The position numbers and the translations under genes were made by a program. A stretch of DNA of 64,000 nucleotides from Zoroaster sp. YZ-2022 (lineage: Eukaryota; Echinodermata; Asteroidea; Forcipulatida; Zoroasteridae): contig CM055819.1 of the NCBI GenBank assembly GCA_029582265.1, forward strand, positions 7,810,135 through 7,874,134. Direction: 5' to 3'. The notes below the pieces were generated by a model. The model was not told the origin of the DNA and made no database searches. It worked only from the letters and a program-made list of their open reading frames with translations. Of the stretch, positions 32,833-41,879 are shown piece after piece. Every line of letters begins with the position of its first letter. Position 1 is the first letter of the stretch.

Positions 32833-33799
32833 AAAAGTTACAAGGACGAATGGTTAACTAAAGATCAACGCGAAAATTTAGAGTATCAAGGAATCGAGGG
32901 CGCAAACGTTACTAAATTAAGAATAGACGCCAACGATAAGGTCCCCGCAGGCAACGGAGGAAAAGATAAAGTTATCGCGGATACGTATAAAAATAGATAT
33001 TGCATTCCGCTCGATTTTGAACTGTTGACCGGTCATCAACCTTACTACCAGTCGGGCATCGGAGATCGATTGACTTACGAACTCGTGTTTAATAAATTTT
33101 CTAGCGTGATTAAAAGCACCAATGATAATGCAAAATATATCATAAGCGGAATTTCTTTAGAATTTGAAGTCGTTCATATGGCGGAACTCGCTCGAACGAT
33201 TAAAAATCAATAACCGTTTGAGTATATTGTTTGATCGCATACTAAGACAGAGCGTGACGGTGTTAAACAAACGTGATACAATGTGGAATATAAATTTAAA
33301 TACTCCAGCAAAAAGTATGAAAGGAATATTGTTTTTATTCAAAGAACCCAGCGTACAAGAAAGCAACGTATTTTATAATCCAAAAATCGAAAAAGTTTCA
33401 ATTACGATCGAAGGTGTTCCTAACCAACTCTACGCGCATGGAATGAAAAGGTATCAACATTTTGAAGAAATTTCAAAATATTTCGGTGATTCGAAACAAC
33501 AACACGCTATACAAGTCGTACAAGCTTTAAATTTATCAAACGTTAAACAAGCTGATTATTTACTAAACCGATATGGTTTATTTTTAGATTTAAGAACTAC
33601 TACCGACAATAAATTACACGGAAGCGGAAGACGAGTACAAAACTTGTCTGAAGGAATTACTATTCAAATTGAAAAAGAAGCTGAATCCGCGGGTGAACTA
33701 AACATGTACACTTTTATTATCATGGACGCGCAACTAAACATAAGAAACGGACGTTTTGAATCTGCTGATTATTAAAATTAGCGACTATTGTAAAAGAAA

Positions 33800-34420
33800 A
33801 TGTTACCTAAATATCCACACACCGCGTTAATTTGCGGACAAACGGGATGCGGAAAAACTGAATTTGTTTTAAATCTATTAGAAAAAGAATATTTTAAATA
33901 TTTTAAAAATATCGTTATATTATGTCCCACCATCTTCGATAACGATACGTACAAAAATAGAAAATGGGTTCTAAACGATGATAACGTTCACGTTAACGAT
34001 TTAAACGACATTTCGTTAAACCGAGCTATACAAATTTATAGCGATGCTTTTAAAACGGAGGAAACGTTGTTTATCATCGATGATTGCAGCGCTAATAAAC
34101 AGTTGCATTATAAAAAATACGATGAGAACAATAAATGTATGATTACCAACCTCGCCTTTAGCGGTAGACACGTTAAACACAGCTGTTGGATTCTTTCGCA
34201 AAAATATAATAGCGTATTGAAAGATTTTAGAGAACAACTCAAATGGGTGTGTTTATTTTATTGTAAAGATAGAGACTCGTACGAGAATTGTCTTCGAGAA
34301 AATGATGTTATTCCAACGAAAGAGTTGAGAATGGAAATTCATGAAAAATTTAAACAAGTTAAACATCGTAAATTGATTTTAAAAACGGATCAACCTACCG
34401 GTTATGAAATACGTGACTAG
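33800..34420 (+). CDS. Viral genome-packaging ATPase (A32/FtsK-HerA type)
   Basis: A 206-residue protein, intact. Walker A is GQTGCGKT at residues 13-20. Walker B is LFIIDD at 90-95, preceded by a predicted strand. A downstream SGRHVKHSCWILSQ block matches the sensor region of A32-type packaging ATPases. Such motors pump DNA into capsids in Polintons, adenovirus-like and nucleocytoplasmic viruses. Its place 24 bp after the major capsid gene on the same strand is the usual Polinton arrangement. The length fits the compact Polinton forms. Confidence 0.88.
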   Translation: MLPKYPHTALICGQTGCGKTEFVLNLLEKEYFKYFKNIVILCPTIFDNDTYKNRKWVLNDDNVHVNDLNDISLNRAIQIYSDAFKTEETLFIIDDCSANKQLHYKKYDENNKCMITNLAFSGRHVKHSCWILSQKYNSVLKDFREQLKWVCLFYCKDRDSYENCLRENDVIPTKELRMEIHEKFKQVKHRKLILKTDQPTGYEIRD

Positions 34421-34501
34421 GACTCTTAGGATCCACAAGTCGTTGAGCAATTACCTACAAGTAAATTAAGCTTATTTATTAAATCTTTCATTTTTTTATA
34501 A

Positions 34502-35011
34502 TTAAAAACTCGATAGTGAAAACAAAAACGTTCTTGAAGAAAACGTATCTATACTAGTAAATAAATCTTTTTCATCGTACAAGTTAAAAAATTGTACAAG
34601 TTCATTTACGTTTTCTTCATTTAAATGTATATTAAGATCATTCATTAAATCTTTGTTTTCTTCTTTAGTATCTAAAAATTGTGCTAGTTCATTTACTTTT
34701 TCTTCAGTATCTAAAAGTTGATTAAGATTATTCATTAAATCTTTTATAAGAGTATAGATTATATTCGAAAAACTACTTTTTATTTTAGTATCTAAAAGTT
34801 GCGCTAGTTCATTTATTTTTTCTTCAGTATCTAAAATAAAACATAGTTCATTTATATAACTATTTACTCGTTGATATTTATAATCATAAAAAACTAATAG
34901 TTTTTTTCTTTTTTCTTCAGTATTAACTAGTAAATTAAGATGATTTAATGAATATCTTACTCTGTTAATTTGAATGATACTAAATAAATATTCTAATGTT
35001 ATTGTATTCAT
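34502..35011 (-). CDS. Repeat-containing protein, unknown
   Basis: A 169-residue protein with internal repeats built on LLDTEEKVNELAQ (three clear copies, about residues 60-125), each followed by a hydrophobic/charged helix. No catalytic motif or membrane segment. The 5' context TATATAATAAAAC-ATG fits other viral starts. The small plus-strand gene at 35252-35431 has related NTE-K repeats and may be a divergent relative. Probably helical; function unknown. It is flanked by the ATPase and by the 32-bp direct repeats. Confidence 0.45.
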   Translation of the reverse strand: MNTITLEYLFSIIQINRVRYSLNHLNLLVNTEEKRKKLLVFYDYKYQRVNSYINELCFILDTEEKINELAQLLDTKIKSSFSNIIYTLIKDLMNNLNQLLDTEEKVNELAQFLDTKEENKDLMNDLNIHLNEENVNELVQFFNLYDEKDLFTSIDTFSSRTFLFSLSSF

Positions 35012-35062
35012 GTTTTATTATATAGTTTTATAATATATATATATTTTTTAAATCGATTTTCT

Positions 35063-35190
35063 AAGTAACCTAGTAAGCAATTAAGCAATTACCCAAGTAA
35101 CCTAGTAAGCAATTAAGCAATTACCCAAGTAACCTAGTAAGCAATTAAGCAATTACCCAAGTAACCTAGTAAGCAATTAAGCAATTACCC
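35063..35190. repeat. Four tandem 32-bp iterons
   Basis: Exact 32-bp period at 35063, 35095, 35127 and 35159. The unit begins AAGTAACCTAGTAAGC and contains AAGCAATTA twice. It ends in CTAGGTTACTT, an inverted copy of the unit start. It lies between divergent starts at 35011 (-) and 35252 (+). Iterons between divergent genes may be regulatory or an internal protein-binding site; this is inference. Confidence 0.9.
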
Positions 35191-35251
35191 CTAGGTTACT
35201 TACAGGTTGTTTAGTAATTACTAAGTAATATTATAAAATCTATTTATAAAC

Positions 35252-35431
35252 ATGAATACTGAACGAGTAACAGTTATATTTACTAGTATAGATATTGAAC
35301 AAGTAAATAATTTTATATGTAGTCTTAACCAACTTGTTGTTACCGAAAACGATAGAAAAGAACTAGTACAAGTTATAAATATGAATACTGAAAAAGTAAA
35401 AGGTATATTTACTAGTATAATGAACGAGTAA
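35252..35431 (+). CDS. Small repeat protein, unknown
   Basis: 59 codons from ATG 35252 to TAA 35431, starting MNTERVTVIFTS. An internal second copy of the start (NMNTEKVKGIFTS) near residue 43 shows a duplicated module. It is similar in style to the 34502-35011 product. Below usual gene-calling limits; it could be a fragment. Confidence 0.35.
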   Translation: MNTERVTVIFTSIDIEQVNNFICSLNQLVVTENDRKELVQVINMNTEKVKGIFTSIMNE

Positions 35432-35541
35432 AAGATCTAATGTTTAATCTTAACCAACTTTTAAATACTGAAGGGTTACATAAAATCAACTATTGGTTTT
35501 TATTTTTTTATATAAATTTAACAGATTATTCTATAAGTACG

Positions 35542-35549
35542 TATAATAA
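35542..35549 (+). promoter_or_regulatory. TATAATAA directly before the 35550 start
   Basis: Abuts the ATG with no spacer, as at 4518 and 41588. Confidence 0.45.
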
Positions 35550-36140
35550 ATGGAAGAAGTACATAAACTATTAAACGAAAATCCACATATGCCACTCGCA
35601 GACAACGCTAGCGATACTAATGATAATACGTTGTTGAAACAAAAACTACGTCTTTTATCGGTTGTAGTGGGAGGAGACTCGAAAAAGTTTTTCGGTAAAG
35701 AGTATAGTGTTAGCGATATTGAAGCTTTGTCTACTGAAGAGCGAGATGCGCTGCACACGCAATACGAAACTAAATTAGGTCGTGATATTACTCAGTCTTT
35801 AGGTAGCGCCATTATAACGCTATACGCTAAACTATTAGGATTTAGTTTAAATCGTATTGATTTGTACGGTCATAAATTTCAAATTGACGATGAAGGTAAA
35901 TTAATTTCAGATTTAGAAAAAGATCCGTTCATTTCTAGCATGCTTAGTACCGTAGCGTGTGAAATATACTACAAGTACGGCATGTTGATCGCTCCGCTCA
36001 GCGCTTCGCTAATTACGGCAAAACATTTTTTTTTTAAAGAAGAATCTTGCGTAGATAATGAAAGCGATGGAAACGAACGAGTCAGGGAATGTGCAACCGC
36101 AAGCTGCAACGCCAAAGACCGTAACCCAACCAGCGACTAA
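35550..36140 (+). CDS. Conserved Polinton protein of unknown function
   Basis: A 196-residue product. Residues about 30-160 hold SDIEALSTEERDALHTQYE, then LGSAIITLYAKLLGF, then DLEKDPFISSMLSTVACEIYYKYGM and APLSASL, a mostly helical pattern I recall from many Polinton-like elements. The C-terminal about 35 residues overlap the start of the next gene in another frame and may be a frameshifted tail. TATAATAA directly precedes the ATG. It is the first of a plus-strand block that ends with the integrase. Virion or DNA-binding role is possible but unproven. Confidence 0.6.
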   Translation: MEEVHKLLNENPHMPLADNASDTNDNTLLKQKLRLLSVVVGGDSKKFFGKEYSVSDIEALSTEERDALHTQYETKLGRDITQSLGSAIITLYAKLLGFSLNRIDLYGHKFQIDDEGKLISDLEKDPFISSMLSTVACEIYYKYGMLIAPLSASLITAKHFFFKEESCVDNESDGNERVRECATASCNAKDRNPTSD

Positions 36141-36429
36141 ACCAAAAAACCCAAACAGAGTCGCGGCTGGAAAAAGACTCGCTGAAATTAATAAAAAGAA
36201 AAAACTGCAACTCGCTAAACCAGCAAAAATCGTTAAAACGTCTAGCGATAGCAAAGTATCGTTGAGTCGTGAAGAAAGCAATGAAACGAGCTATATAGAC
36301 AAAATAGCTATTGGTTTAGCTATTGGGGGTGTCGCTTATTTATTGTTTAGTAAACCTAACAAAGAAGAACCGGCTCCGGTTAAACTCGTTAGAGAACCGG
36401 AGCCGGCGATTCTTTTTGAAATGGAATAA
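36058..36429 (+). CDS. Basic protein with C-terminal membrane segment
   Basis: A 123-residue protein. A Pro/Thr/Lys-rich N-terminus leads to NPNRVAAGKRLAEINKKKK, a basic DNA-binding-like stretch, then a Ser/Glu-rich spacer and one hydrophobic segment (DKIAIGLAIGGVAYLLF) followed by an acidic tail. Small basic proteins with an RVAAGK motif and one anchor recur in Polinton-like elements, by memory; a core-protein role like adenovirus pX is speculative. It overlaps the 35550 gene by 83 bp in a different frame. Confidence 0.55.
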   Translation: MKAMETNESGNVQPQAATPKTVTQPATKPKNPNRVAAGKRLAEINKKKKLQLAKPAKIVKTSSDSKVSLSREESNETSYIDKIAIGLAIGGVAYLLFSKPNKEEPAPVKLVREPEPAILFEME

Positions 36430-36469
36430 AAGTTTTTTTTTTAAATATTATATTTAACGACTATAAAAT

Positions 36470-36726
36470 ATGTCTTCAATGCCGATAGATACGAAAACAA
36501 TCGCCGATTCGCTTTACAAAAGCGTCGTTTTTGGAGTTTTTATAGTTTTATACAGCATGCTCGGTAAAAAGTATTAAGCGTAGAACCAGCCAATTTAGGC
36601 AAACTTAATATAAAAGACGGGTTAAAACTCGCCGTGACGGTTGCGGTAGCCGGTGCGACTCAAACGGCGTTAGTTAAACAAGGAATTTTACCAAACTCGC
36701 TCATGCCTAAAAATCCTGCCGAATAA
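36470..36726 (+). pseudogene. Small Polinton membrane protein, frameshifted
   Basis: ATG at 36470 opens a short frame with a hydrophobic segment (FGVFIVLYSMLGKK) and stops near 36576. The likely remainder continues in another frame to TAA at 36724-36726, with KLAVTVAVAGATQ and VKQGIL. The full product would be about 85 residues. The pattern matches small hydrophobic proteins placed near the integrase in related elements. Confidence 0.5.
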
Positions 36727-36747
36727 ATAAATATTTATAAATGATAA

Positions 36748-37766
36748 ATGTTGACAAGAACAAAAAACAAGCTTCAAAACGCTTATTATAGTCCAAAAGG
36801 ATATTATAAAGGTTTAGATGCAATTAATAAATTAGCTCAAGAAACTAAAGTAAATAAAAAAGTAGTTAAACAATGGATTAAAAAGCAAGCGCTATGGCAA
36901 ATTTATTTACCCTATCCTAAATATACTCCAAGACCTACTAGTTCAAATAGTACGGTACGTTACAAGCACCAAATCAAGTTCATCAAGCAGATTTATTATT
37001 TCTTCCGCACGATACAATAGCTAAAAAGACGTACAAGTATGCGTTAACTGTTGTAGATGAAGCTAGTAGATATAAAGAAGCAGAGCCGTTAACCGATAAA
37101 ACAGCTATTCAAGTCGGTAATGCATTTCAAAAAAATTATAAACGTTCGCAGCTAACTTGGCCTAAAATTATAAAAGTCGATCCTGGAAAAGAATTTATGA
37201 GTAGCGTTAATGTATTAATGAGTAAACATAATGTAAATATTCAAAGAAGTGAAGCTGGTAACCATAGAGCTCAAGGTATAGTAGAGCGATTTAATAGAAC
37301 TTTAGCTGAAAGATTATTTTCTCATCAATACGCTCAAGAAATAGCAACAGATAAAAGATCTCGAGTATGGGTTAAAAGATTACCAGCGGTTGTAAAAGCA
37401 TTAAATAATGAAACAACACGTCTTATAAATTTAAAACCTAAAGACGCAATTAAATTACGTAGTGTTGAACAAAATCCAGCCTCCCCGGCGCTTGCGCCGG
37501 GCATTAAAATTAAAAACGAAAAAATAATTCCAAACAACAGTTTAGTTCGATATTTATACGCACCCGGTGAAGCTGAAAAAGATACGAGGCGCCGTGCAAC
37601 TGATCCTATATGGAGTATAACAATTTATAGACTATCTAAAACGATGAAAGCTGCGAATCAAGTTAGATTGTATTATTTAGATGCGGGTCCTGCTCGTAGT
37701 TTTGTAAGAGAAGAATTACAAATTATTCCTAGAGATACAGAAAATCCCCCGATTAAAAATTTATAA
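36748..37766 (+). pseudogene. Retroviral-type integrase (rve), frameshifted
   Basis: The N-terminal part is open 36748-37020, with a helical zinc-binding-like or HTH region (YYKGLDAINKLAQ). Near 36955-36970 the frame changes, and the catalytic core lies in the second frame, which is open to 37766. Core landmarks are an early Asp in HQADLLFLP, then KVDPGKEF (second Asp), then IVERFNRTL (catalytic Glu), in DDE order. A C-terminal beta-rich region follows. Polinton integrases join the element to host DNA. One indel makes this copy inactive unless it is a sequencing error. It overlaps the convergent polymerase stop by 6 bp. Confidence 0.8.
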
Positions 37767-40700
37767 ACGTTTAGTTGTTTCTAACAACTCTTTCATTACT
37801 AAAATCATTTTAATTTTATAATCATCATAAGCTAAAGTATGTACTCTATTTTCTAAAATATATCTTTTTGTGTCTAAAGCAGATAGTGATATTTTATTTA
37901 CTCGAGTTGAATATAGTCTATGATTTTCGTGCCTAATAAAATTCATAGAATGATGAAGCGTACTACTTTGAGATAAAACTTGTTTATATTTCTCATGTTT
38001 AATATTTTTTTCAATAACTTGTTTTTTAACACCTTTAGCTTTTCTTATTTCTGTTTTATCTGATAAAAGTATTGAATACATTTTTGGTCTTAAACCCACA
38101 AATTCCGCTATAGGTACCCCTGCAGTCTCGTCTTTCATTTTACCAATCACTTTTTTATTTTCTTCAGAAAATAGAAAATGATCTTTGTTATAATTACTAA
38201 AATCGTATTCATTTTTGTCTTTAAATAAATCTTTGTATACATCTTCAGTTTTAATCTCAAGTAACAAACTATCAGTATCCGTATACAGTGACTCACATTT
38301 GTTACCATATTTTTTCTTTAAACGATTGTAATAAAAATTATATATTAAATGTTTTGATAATTCTAAAATAGCCATTCCTACGTAAACTGGGCGGTTAAGT
38401 AAAAGTTTTGTCTTGTGCATGTGAATCGCTACTAAATCATTATCAAAAATTCTCGCCTCGGCAAAATTTGGTCTTGCTGTAAGTTTACGAATTTGATTTT
38501 CCGCTTTTTCTTCGTTTAACCGTTTTAAATTCACATTAACACGTTTTCGTACATTCTCCATCGTTTTACCAAAAACCGAATTGTTCATGAGTTTGTATAA
38601 ATCTTTTTCAAAATCACTGGTCGCGTCTTTTCTAAGTTGGGTGTTTTTATCAATGTATGATTTCATCCAACACGACTCATCAAATTCTAATACTTTATGA
38701 ATTTTAGTTAGTTTCATACCGAGTTCTAAATATAGTAGTAAATTACGATAATGAAGTACGTAGTTGCGTTTATCGCCTAAATTTGGTACTAATTTTACGG
38801 CGTTTGGGGCGGGTTTGTCTCCTAATAACTTGTGCTGATACGGCGACATCCATTCTTTCGGTACTACCAACGATTCTGGCGCAAGTGGAAATGAGCTGTG
38901 AGAATCATGTAATTCGTAGGGATATTCTAAATTAACTTCTAAAATACATCCTTTACCTTTGTTAAGTCCTTCTTTCTCGAGTTTATCAATTTGGTTTCTA
39001 GTCATCCATTTAAAATTACCCGTTGGTAAAGGTTGACTCATCGCATATCCATATAAATTATTTGCGTCTAAATATAAAATGTAACTCGATGGTTTTGATG
39101 AGTCGTAATCTGCTAAATATTTATTGTTTGCTTTCGCGAATCGTTTACTTACCATGCACGTTCCTCCTCGTATGCCTTTTTCTATAAATAAATGCATATC
39201 AATATCTGTAAACAAATCTAAAGTTTGTCTCGAGTGTTTTAATAAAGCATCCCAACTTAATCCAGGACTAGTATAACAATTAGCTGGATCTAAATCATAT
39301 TGTTTTATACAAGTAGTACGAAAATTTTCAAATACATCTGCTAATAACAAGACGTCGGTACGCACGTACAAATCGTGATAATCGCCTAAATTTTTACAAT
39401 TAAATGTTTTATAAACGTTTTTAGCATGCGAGTATTGTTCTTCAGTAATATGATCATTGTTTAAACTACTATAAAAAGATTCTATCGGAGGAAGGCGCGT
39501 TTCTTCAAATCGCTTAAAACTATCCATATACTCGTAACAATAAATACCCTTGCTTTTAACAAGATTAAATTTTTCTTCGTCGGGTTCAAACTTGCTAGTA
39601 ATCGTAAAAGAAACATTGGATTTTACGAGTTTGTCCAATGACGCTAATAAAAATTGAGCGCTGTCGATAAAGCGTAGTTGCCCGATTGAAAAACTAATAT
39701 ATTTTTCTATATTGTTTGGAATACACGTTAAATTTCCCGTAGTTTTACCCGCAGCCTGCATAATGAGGTGTGAGTCGTAACCTCGCAAATTATGAAATAC
39801 GACAGGTATAAAAGTTTTCTCTGGTTTTAAACTTAATTTTAAATTACAACAATTATGTGCCGCGCCTCTATATTTACCACTAATGTGGCAATGATCGCGT
39901 ACTTTAATAATACATTCAAAGTCGACTTCTTTAAAAAATGCCTTTTCACATATCCAACACTGTTTAGCGCTTTTAAAATCTTCTACATCTTCTTTAGTCA
40001 TTATTATTTTTTGAGGGTTTTTAAATATCTCGTTAATGTTTTCTTCTTCTTTTTCTAATTCAGTTAAAAAATGTTTAGCCGCATCTTCTCCTCTGTATAC
40101 AACTGGATCACTAGTTTTACCGTCGCAACAAACAACTACGTATGAATAACCGCAAACAACGTGTTCTTGTAGTTTTGTTGTATTAGTATCATTTACATCC
40201 TCAACCTTTTTAATAATACATTCAAAGTCAGCGTATATAACAAATGGAACTTTCATCTTTTTATGAAAATTTATAAATTTTAACGTATCGTTTTTATGCT
40301 TTACGGGCATCACGATCTTTGTTGGTCTGTCGTTTATTCCCTTACACATTTTTACGTGGTCTTCGAGATACGATTCTGCCGAAAAACCCTGTAAACATCT
40401 CAAACAAAAATGCTGACGATGACCGTGTTTAGTTTGATCGCTAAGTAATTTATTTATATCTTTTATCCAAACGTAGTGAGATCTAGTTCCTTCTTCTTCT
40501 TTGTGAATTAATAATAAATTTATACGATCTAGTTCCGCGGGTTGATCGCTGAGGTGATAAACTAGTATCGTTTTTGATTCACAACCAAAAACGTTTATTG
40601 CTATACAATTTTGTTTCTCTACTTGCTTAATTTGATTAATCGGCGTAGGAGCATTGATATTATTAAAATTTAAACCATCTTCTGTTGGGTATTTAGACGT

Positions 40701-41588
40701 TCTTTGGGGGTCTTTGCAAGTTGGAAAAAGAGCGCTGCGCAGCGCCCACCGCAAACAATTATCATCTTTGTTGAGTACGTTAATGCATGCCTTTTTATTT
40801 TTTATATAGTCGCATAAATCAATATAAGAACCACCTCTTAAAGGTTGATATCTCGCGGTAGTAATATTCATTTCTACGATATTCATTTCTACCTCCCATC
40901 CAGAACCGTTAGACGTCCATTTTTCTAAAGATGCTTGAATTTGTGAAAAAACGGTATTAAATATATTTTCAATGTTATCTAAATTAAATAATACAATTTG
41001 TCTGTTATTAGAAAATATTGGTTCTGCAGAATCAGTTGCACCTTCTATATTTTCTTTTAGTAATTTAATACGTATATATATTATAAACTTGTACGATGTA
41101 AATTCTTGCAAGTCTAAACTTAACTTGGCTCTTATCTTTGGTTTTACCGTCGCCCAAAATAACAGTAAATCTTTTTCTTTGCTATGATTTAGTGGAACAA
41201 CCATCCTTTGTTCACGTAAATATCTTCCACCCTCCCTTGGAGGTTTAAATCTCAACTCTTCTTCTTGGCCCAAAAACCTTCTAATAGCACCTACTAAATC
41301 TTTTTTTAACAACTTGTTTCGTCTACCCGCACCGCGTTCTGGCAGCTCAATATTTTCAGCATCTATACGCTCTCTCAATTCAGCTAAACTTAATTTAAAT
41401 AATGGTCTTGGTTTATGCCGCCGTATATAATCTTTTATACCTTTATAATATGCACGTTTAGTAATTTTACCCCTCCTCCTTATCGCTAATTTTTTTTTAC
41501 CAAAGTGCTCTGGTCTGCGCGAAAACTCTTTCAATTCTGGCAATGTCCATTTTGATAAATATTTTCTTCTTTCTTCATTTCTCTCCAT
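37761..41588 (-). CDS. Protein-primed family B DNA polymerase
   Basis: A 1275-residue protein, fully open. The N-terminus (1-150) is very basic with LPELKEF and LSLAELRER helices. A zinc-like motif lies at C395, C398, H411, C415. The 3'-5' exonuclease has YADFECI (452-458), HNLRGYDSHL (599-608) and YVRTDVLLLAD (741-751). Between these, CWIC...DHCHISG...RGAAH (544-578) resembles an HNH/endonuclease VII-type zinc module seen in this polymerase lineage. Polymerase motif A is YLDANNLYG (839-847), motif B LMNNSVFGK (1000-1008) and motif C YTDTDSL (1102-1108). TATAATAA abuts the ATG. Replication would start at the terminal repeats using a protein primer. Confidence 0.92.
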   Translation of the reverse strand: MERNEERRKYLSKWTLPELKEFSRRPEHFGKKKLAIRRRGKITKRAYYKGIKDYIRRHKPRPLFKLSLAELRERIDAENIELPERGAGRRNKLLKKDLVGAIRRFLGQEEELRFKPPREGGRYLREQRMVVPLNHSKEKDLLLFWATVKPKIRAKLSLDLQEFTSYKFIIYIRIKLLKENIEGATDSAEPIFSNNRQIVLFNLDNIENIFNTVFSQIQASLEKWTSNGSGWEVEMNIVEMNITTARYQPLRGGSYIDLCDYIKNKKACINVLNKDDNCLRWALRSALFPTCKDPQRTSKYPTEDGLNFNNINAPTPINQIKQVEKQNCIAINVFGCESKTILVYHLSDQPAELDRINLLLIHKEEEGTRSHYVWIKDINKLLSDQTKHGHRQHFCLRCLQGFSAESYLEDHVKMCKGINDRPTKIVMPVKHKNDTLKFINFHKKMKVPFVIYADFECIIKKVEDVNDTNTTKLQEHVVCGYSYVVVCCDGKTSDPVVYRGEDAAKHFLTELEKEEENINEIFKNPQKIIMTKEDVEDFKSAKQCWICEKAFFKEVDFECIIKVRDHCHISGKYRGAAHNCCNLKLSLKPEKTFIPVVFHNLRGYDSHLIMQAAGKTTGNLTCIPNNIEKYISFSIGQLRFIDSAQFLLASLDKLVKSNVSFTITSKFEPDEEKFNLVKSKGIYCYEYMDSFKRFEETRLPPIESFYSSLNNDHITEEQYSHAKNVYKTFNCKNLGDYHDLYVRTDVLLLADVFENFRTTCIKQYDLDPANCYTSPGLSWDALLKHSRQTLDLFTDIDMHLFIEKGIRGGTCMVSKRFAKANNKYLADYDSSKPSSYILYLDANNLYGYAMSQPLPTGNFKWMTRNQIDKLEKEGLNKGKGCILEVNLEYPYELHDSHSSFPLAPESLVVPKEWMSPYQHKLLGDKPAPNAVKLVPNLGDKRNYVLHYRNLLLYLELGMKLTKIHKVLEFDESCWMKSYIDKNTQLRKDATSDFEKDLYKLMNNSVFGKTMENVRKRVNVNLKRLNEEKAENQIRKLTARPNFAEARIFDNDLVAIHMHKTKLLLNRPVYVGMAILELSKHLIYNFYYNRLKKKYGNKCESLYTDTDSLLLEIKTEDVYKDLFKDKNEYDFSNYNKDHFLFSEENKKVIGKMKDETAGVPIAEFVGLRPKMYSILLSDKTEIRKAKGVKKQVIEKNIKHEKYKQVLSQSSTLHHSMNFIRHENHRLYSTRVNKISLSALDTKRYILENRVHTLAYDDYKIKMILVMKELLETTKRL

Positions 41589-41596
41589 TTATTATA
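41589..41596 (-). promoter_or_regulatory. TATAATAA directly before the polymerase start
   Basis: The minus-strand octamer abuts the ATG at 41588. Confidence 0.45.
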
Positions 41597-41657
41597 GTAA
41601 TAGATAATATTTTTAAATATTTCTTAATTCAATTTCCCACTTTTTAAAGTCGATTTT

Positions 41658-41879
41658 TTACAAACTATAATCTATATAAAAAAAAATTCTTTCTAACAAC
41701 TCTTTCATCACTAAATTATATTTTCGTATTGATATTCCTTTAGCTTGCACAAAACTTACTACATGTAATATCTTGGTACATTTTGTACATAAACCATACT
41801 TTGATTTTGTGCCAACTTTACATCTATGGCACGCAGCGGGAATACTTTTTCCACATTTAAGTTTCCATTTATGCCGGCT
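41658..41879 (-). pseudogene. Truncated viral reading frame with Cys pairs
   Basis: The 3' part of a minus-strand gene, cut at its 5' side by the second Polinton at 41880. It has CHRCK and CTKCTK, a zinc-ribbon-like pattern, and ends near LVMKELLER. The last about 25 bp of coding sequence resemble the polymerase 3' end (37768-37795), suggesting duplication of that end or a related gene. Codons past 41880 belong to the neighbouring element and are not part of it. Confidence 0.45.

Larger units (their letters stand above)
26586..33775 (+). pseudogene. Major capsid protein gene, split by a transposon and frameshifted
   Basis: The N-terminal part runs 26586-26898 and the rest 32833-33775; the ISL2EU-like transposon sits between. 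The left part begins MANNMYGDTLNP and holds IGRAIVK. A frame change near 26865 precedes an in-frame SLDDADVF just before the insertion. The right part holds PLDFELLTGHQPYYQ, then a frame change near 33195-33215, then DTMWNINLN and ITIEGVPNQLYAHGMK. These patterns match, from memory, the double-jelly-roll major capsid protein of Polinton/adintovirus-like elements (usual length about 450-500). It is followed 24 bp later by the packaging ATPase, the usual neighbour. The native start is ATG at 26586. Confidence 0.75.
798..41879. mobile_element. Endogenous Polinton/adintovirus-like provirus, interrupted and truncated on the right
   Basis: The span encodes the hallmark Polinton set: protein-primed family B DNA polymerase, retroviral-type integrase, A32/FtsK-type packaging ATPase, a double-jelly-roll-type major capsid gene, and several small coiled-coil or membrane virion-type genes on both strands. 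The left end at 798 starts AGTAGTATG, fitting the AG start of Polinton termini, and the same nine bases start the second Polinton at 41880. No inverted copy of the left terminus is visible to the right, so that end is lost at 41879/41880. The native span is split by Helitron units (about 7387-24164) and an ISL2EU-like element (26898-32832). Without them the element is about 18 kb. No adenain-type protease was found inside it. Several genes are frameshifted, so this copy is not functional as it stands. Confidence 0.85.

Noticed and set aside
35063..35190. CRISPR-like array
   Set aside because: The 32-bp units are directly adjacent with no spacers, and the context is a eukaryotic viral element.
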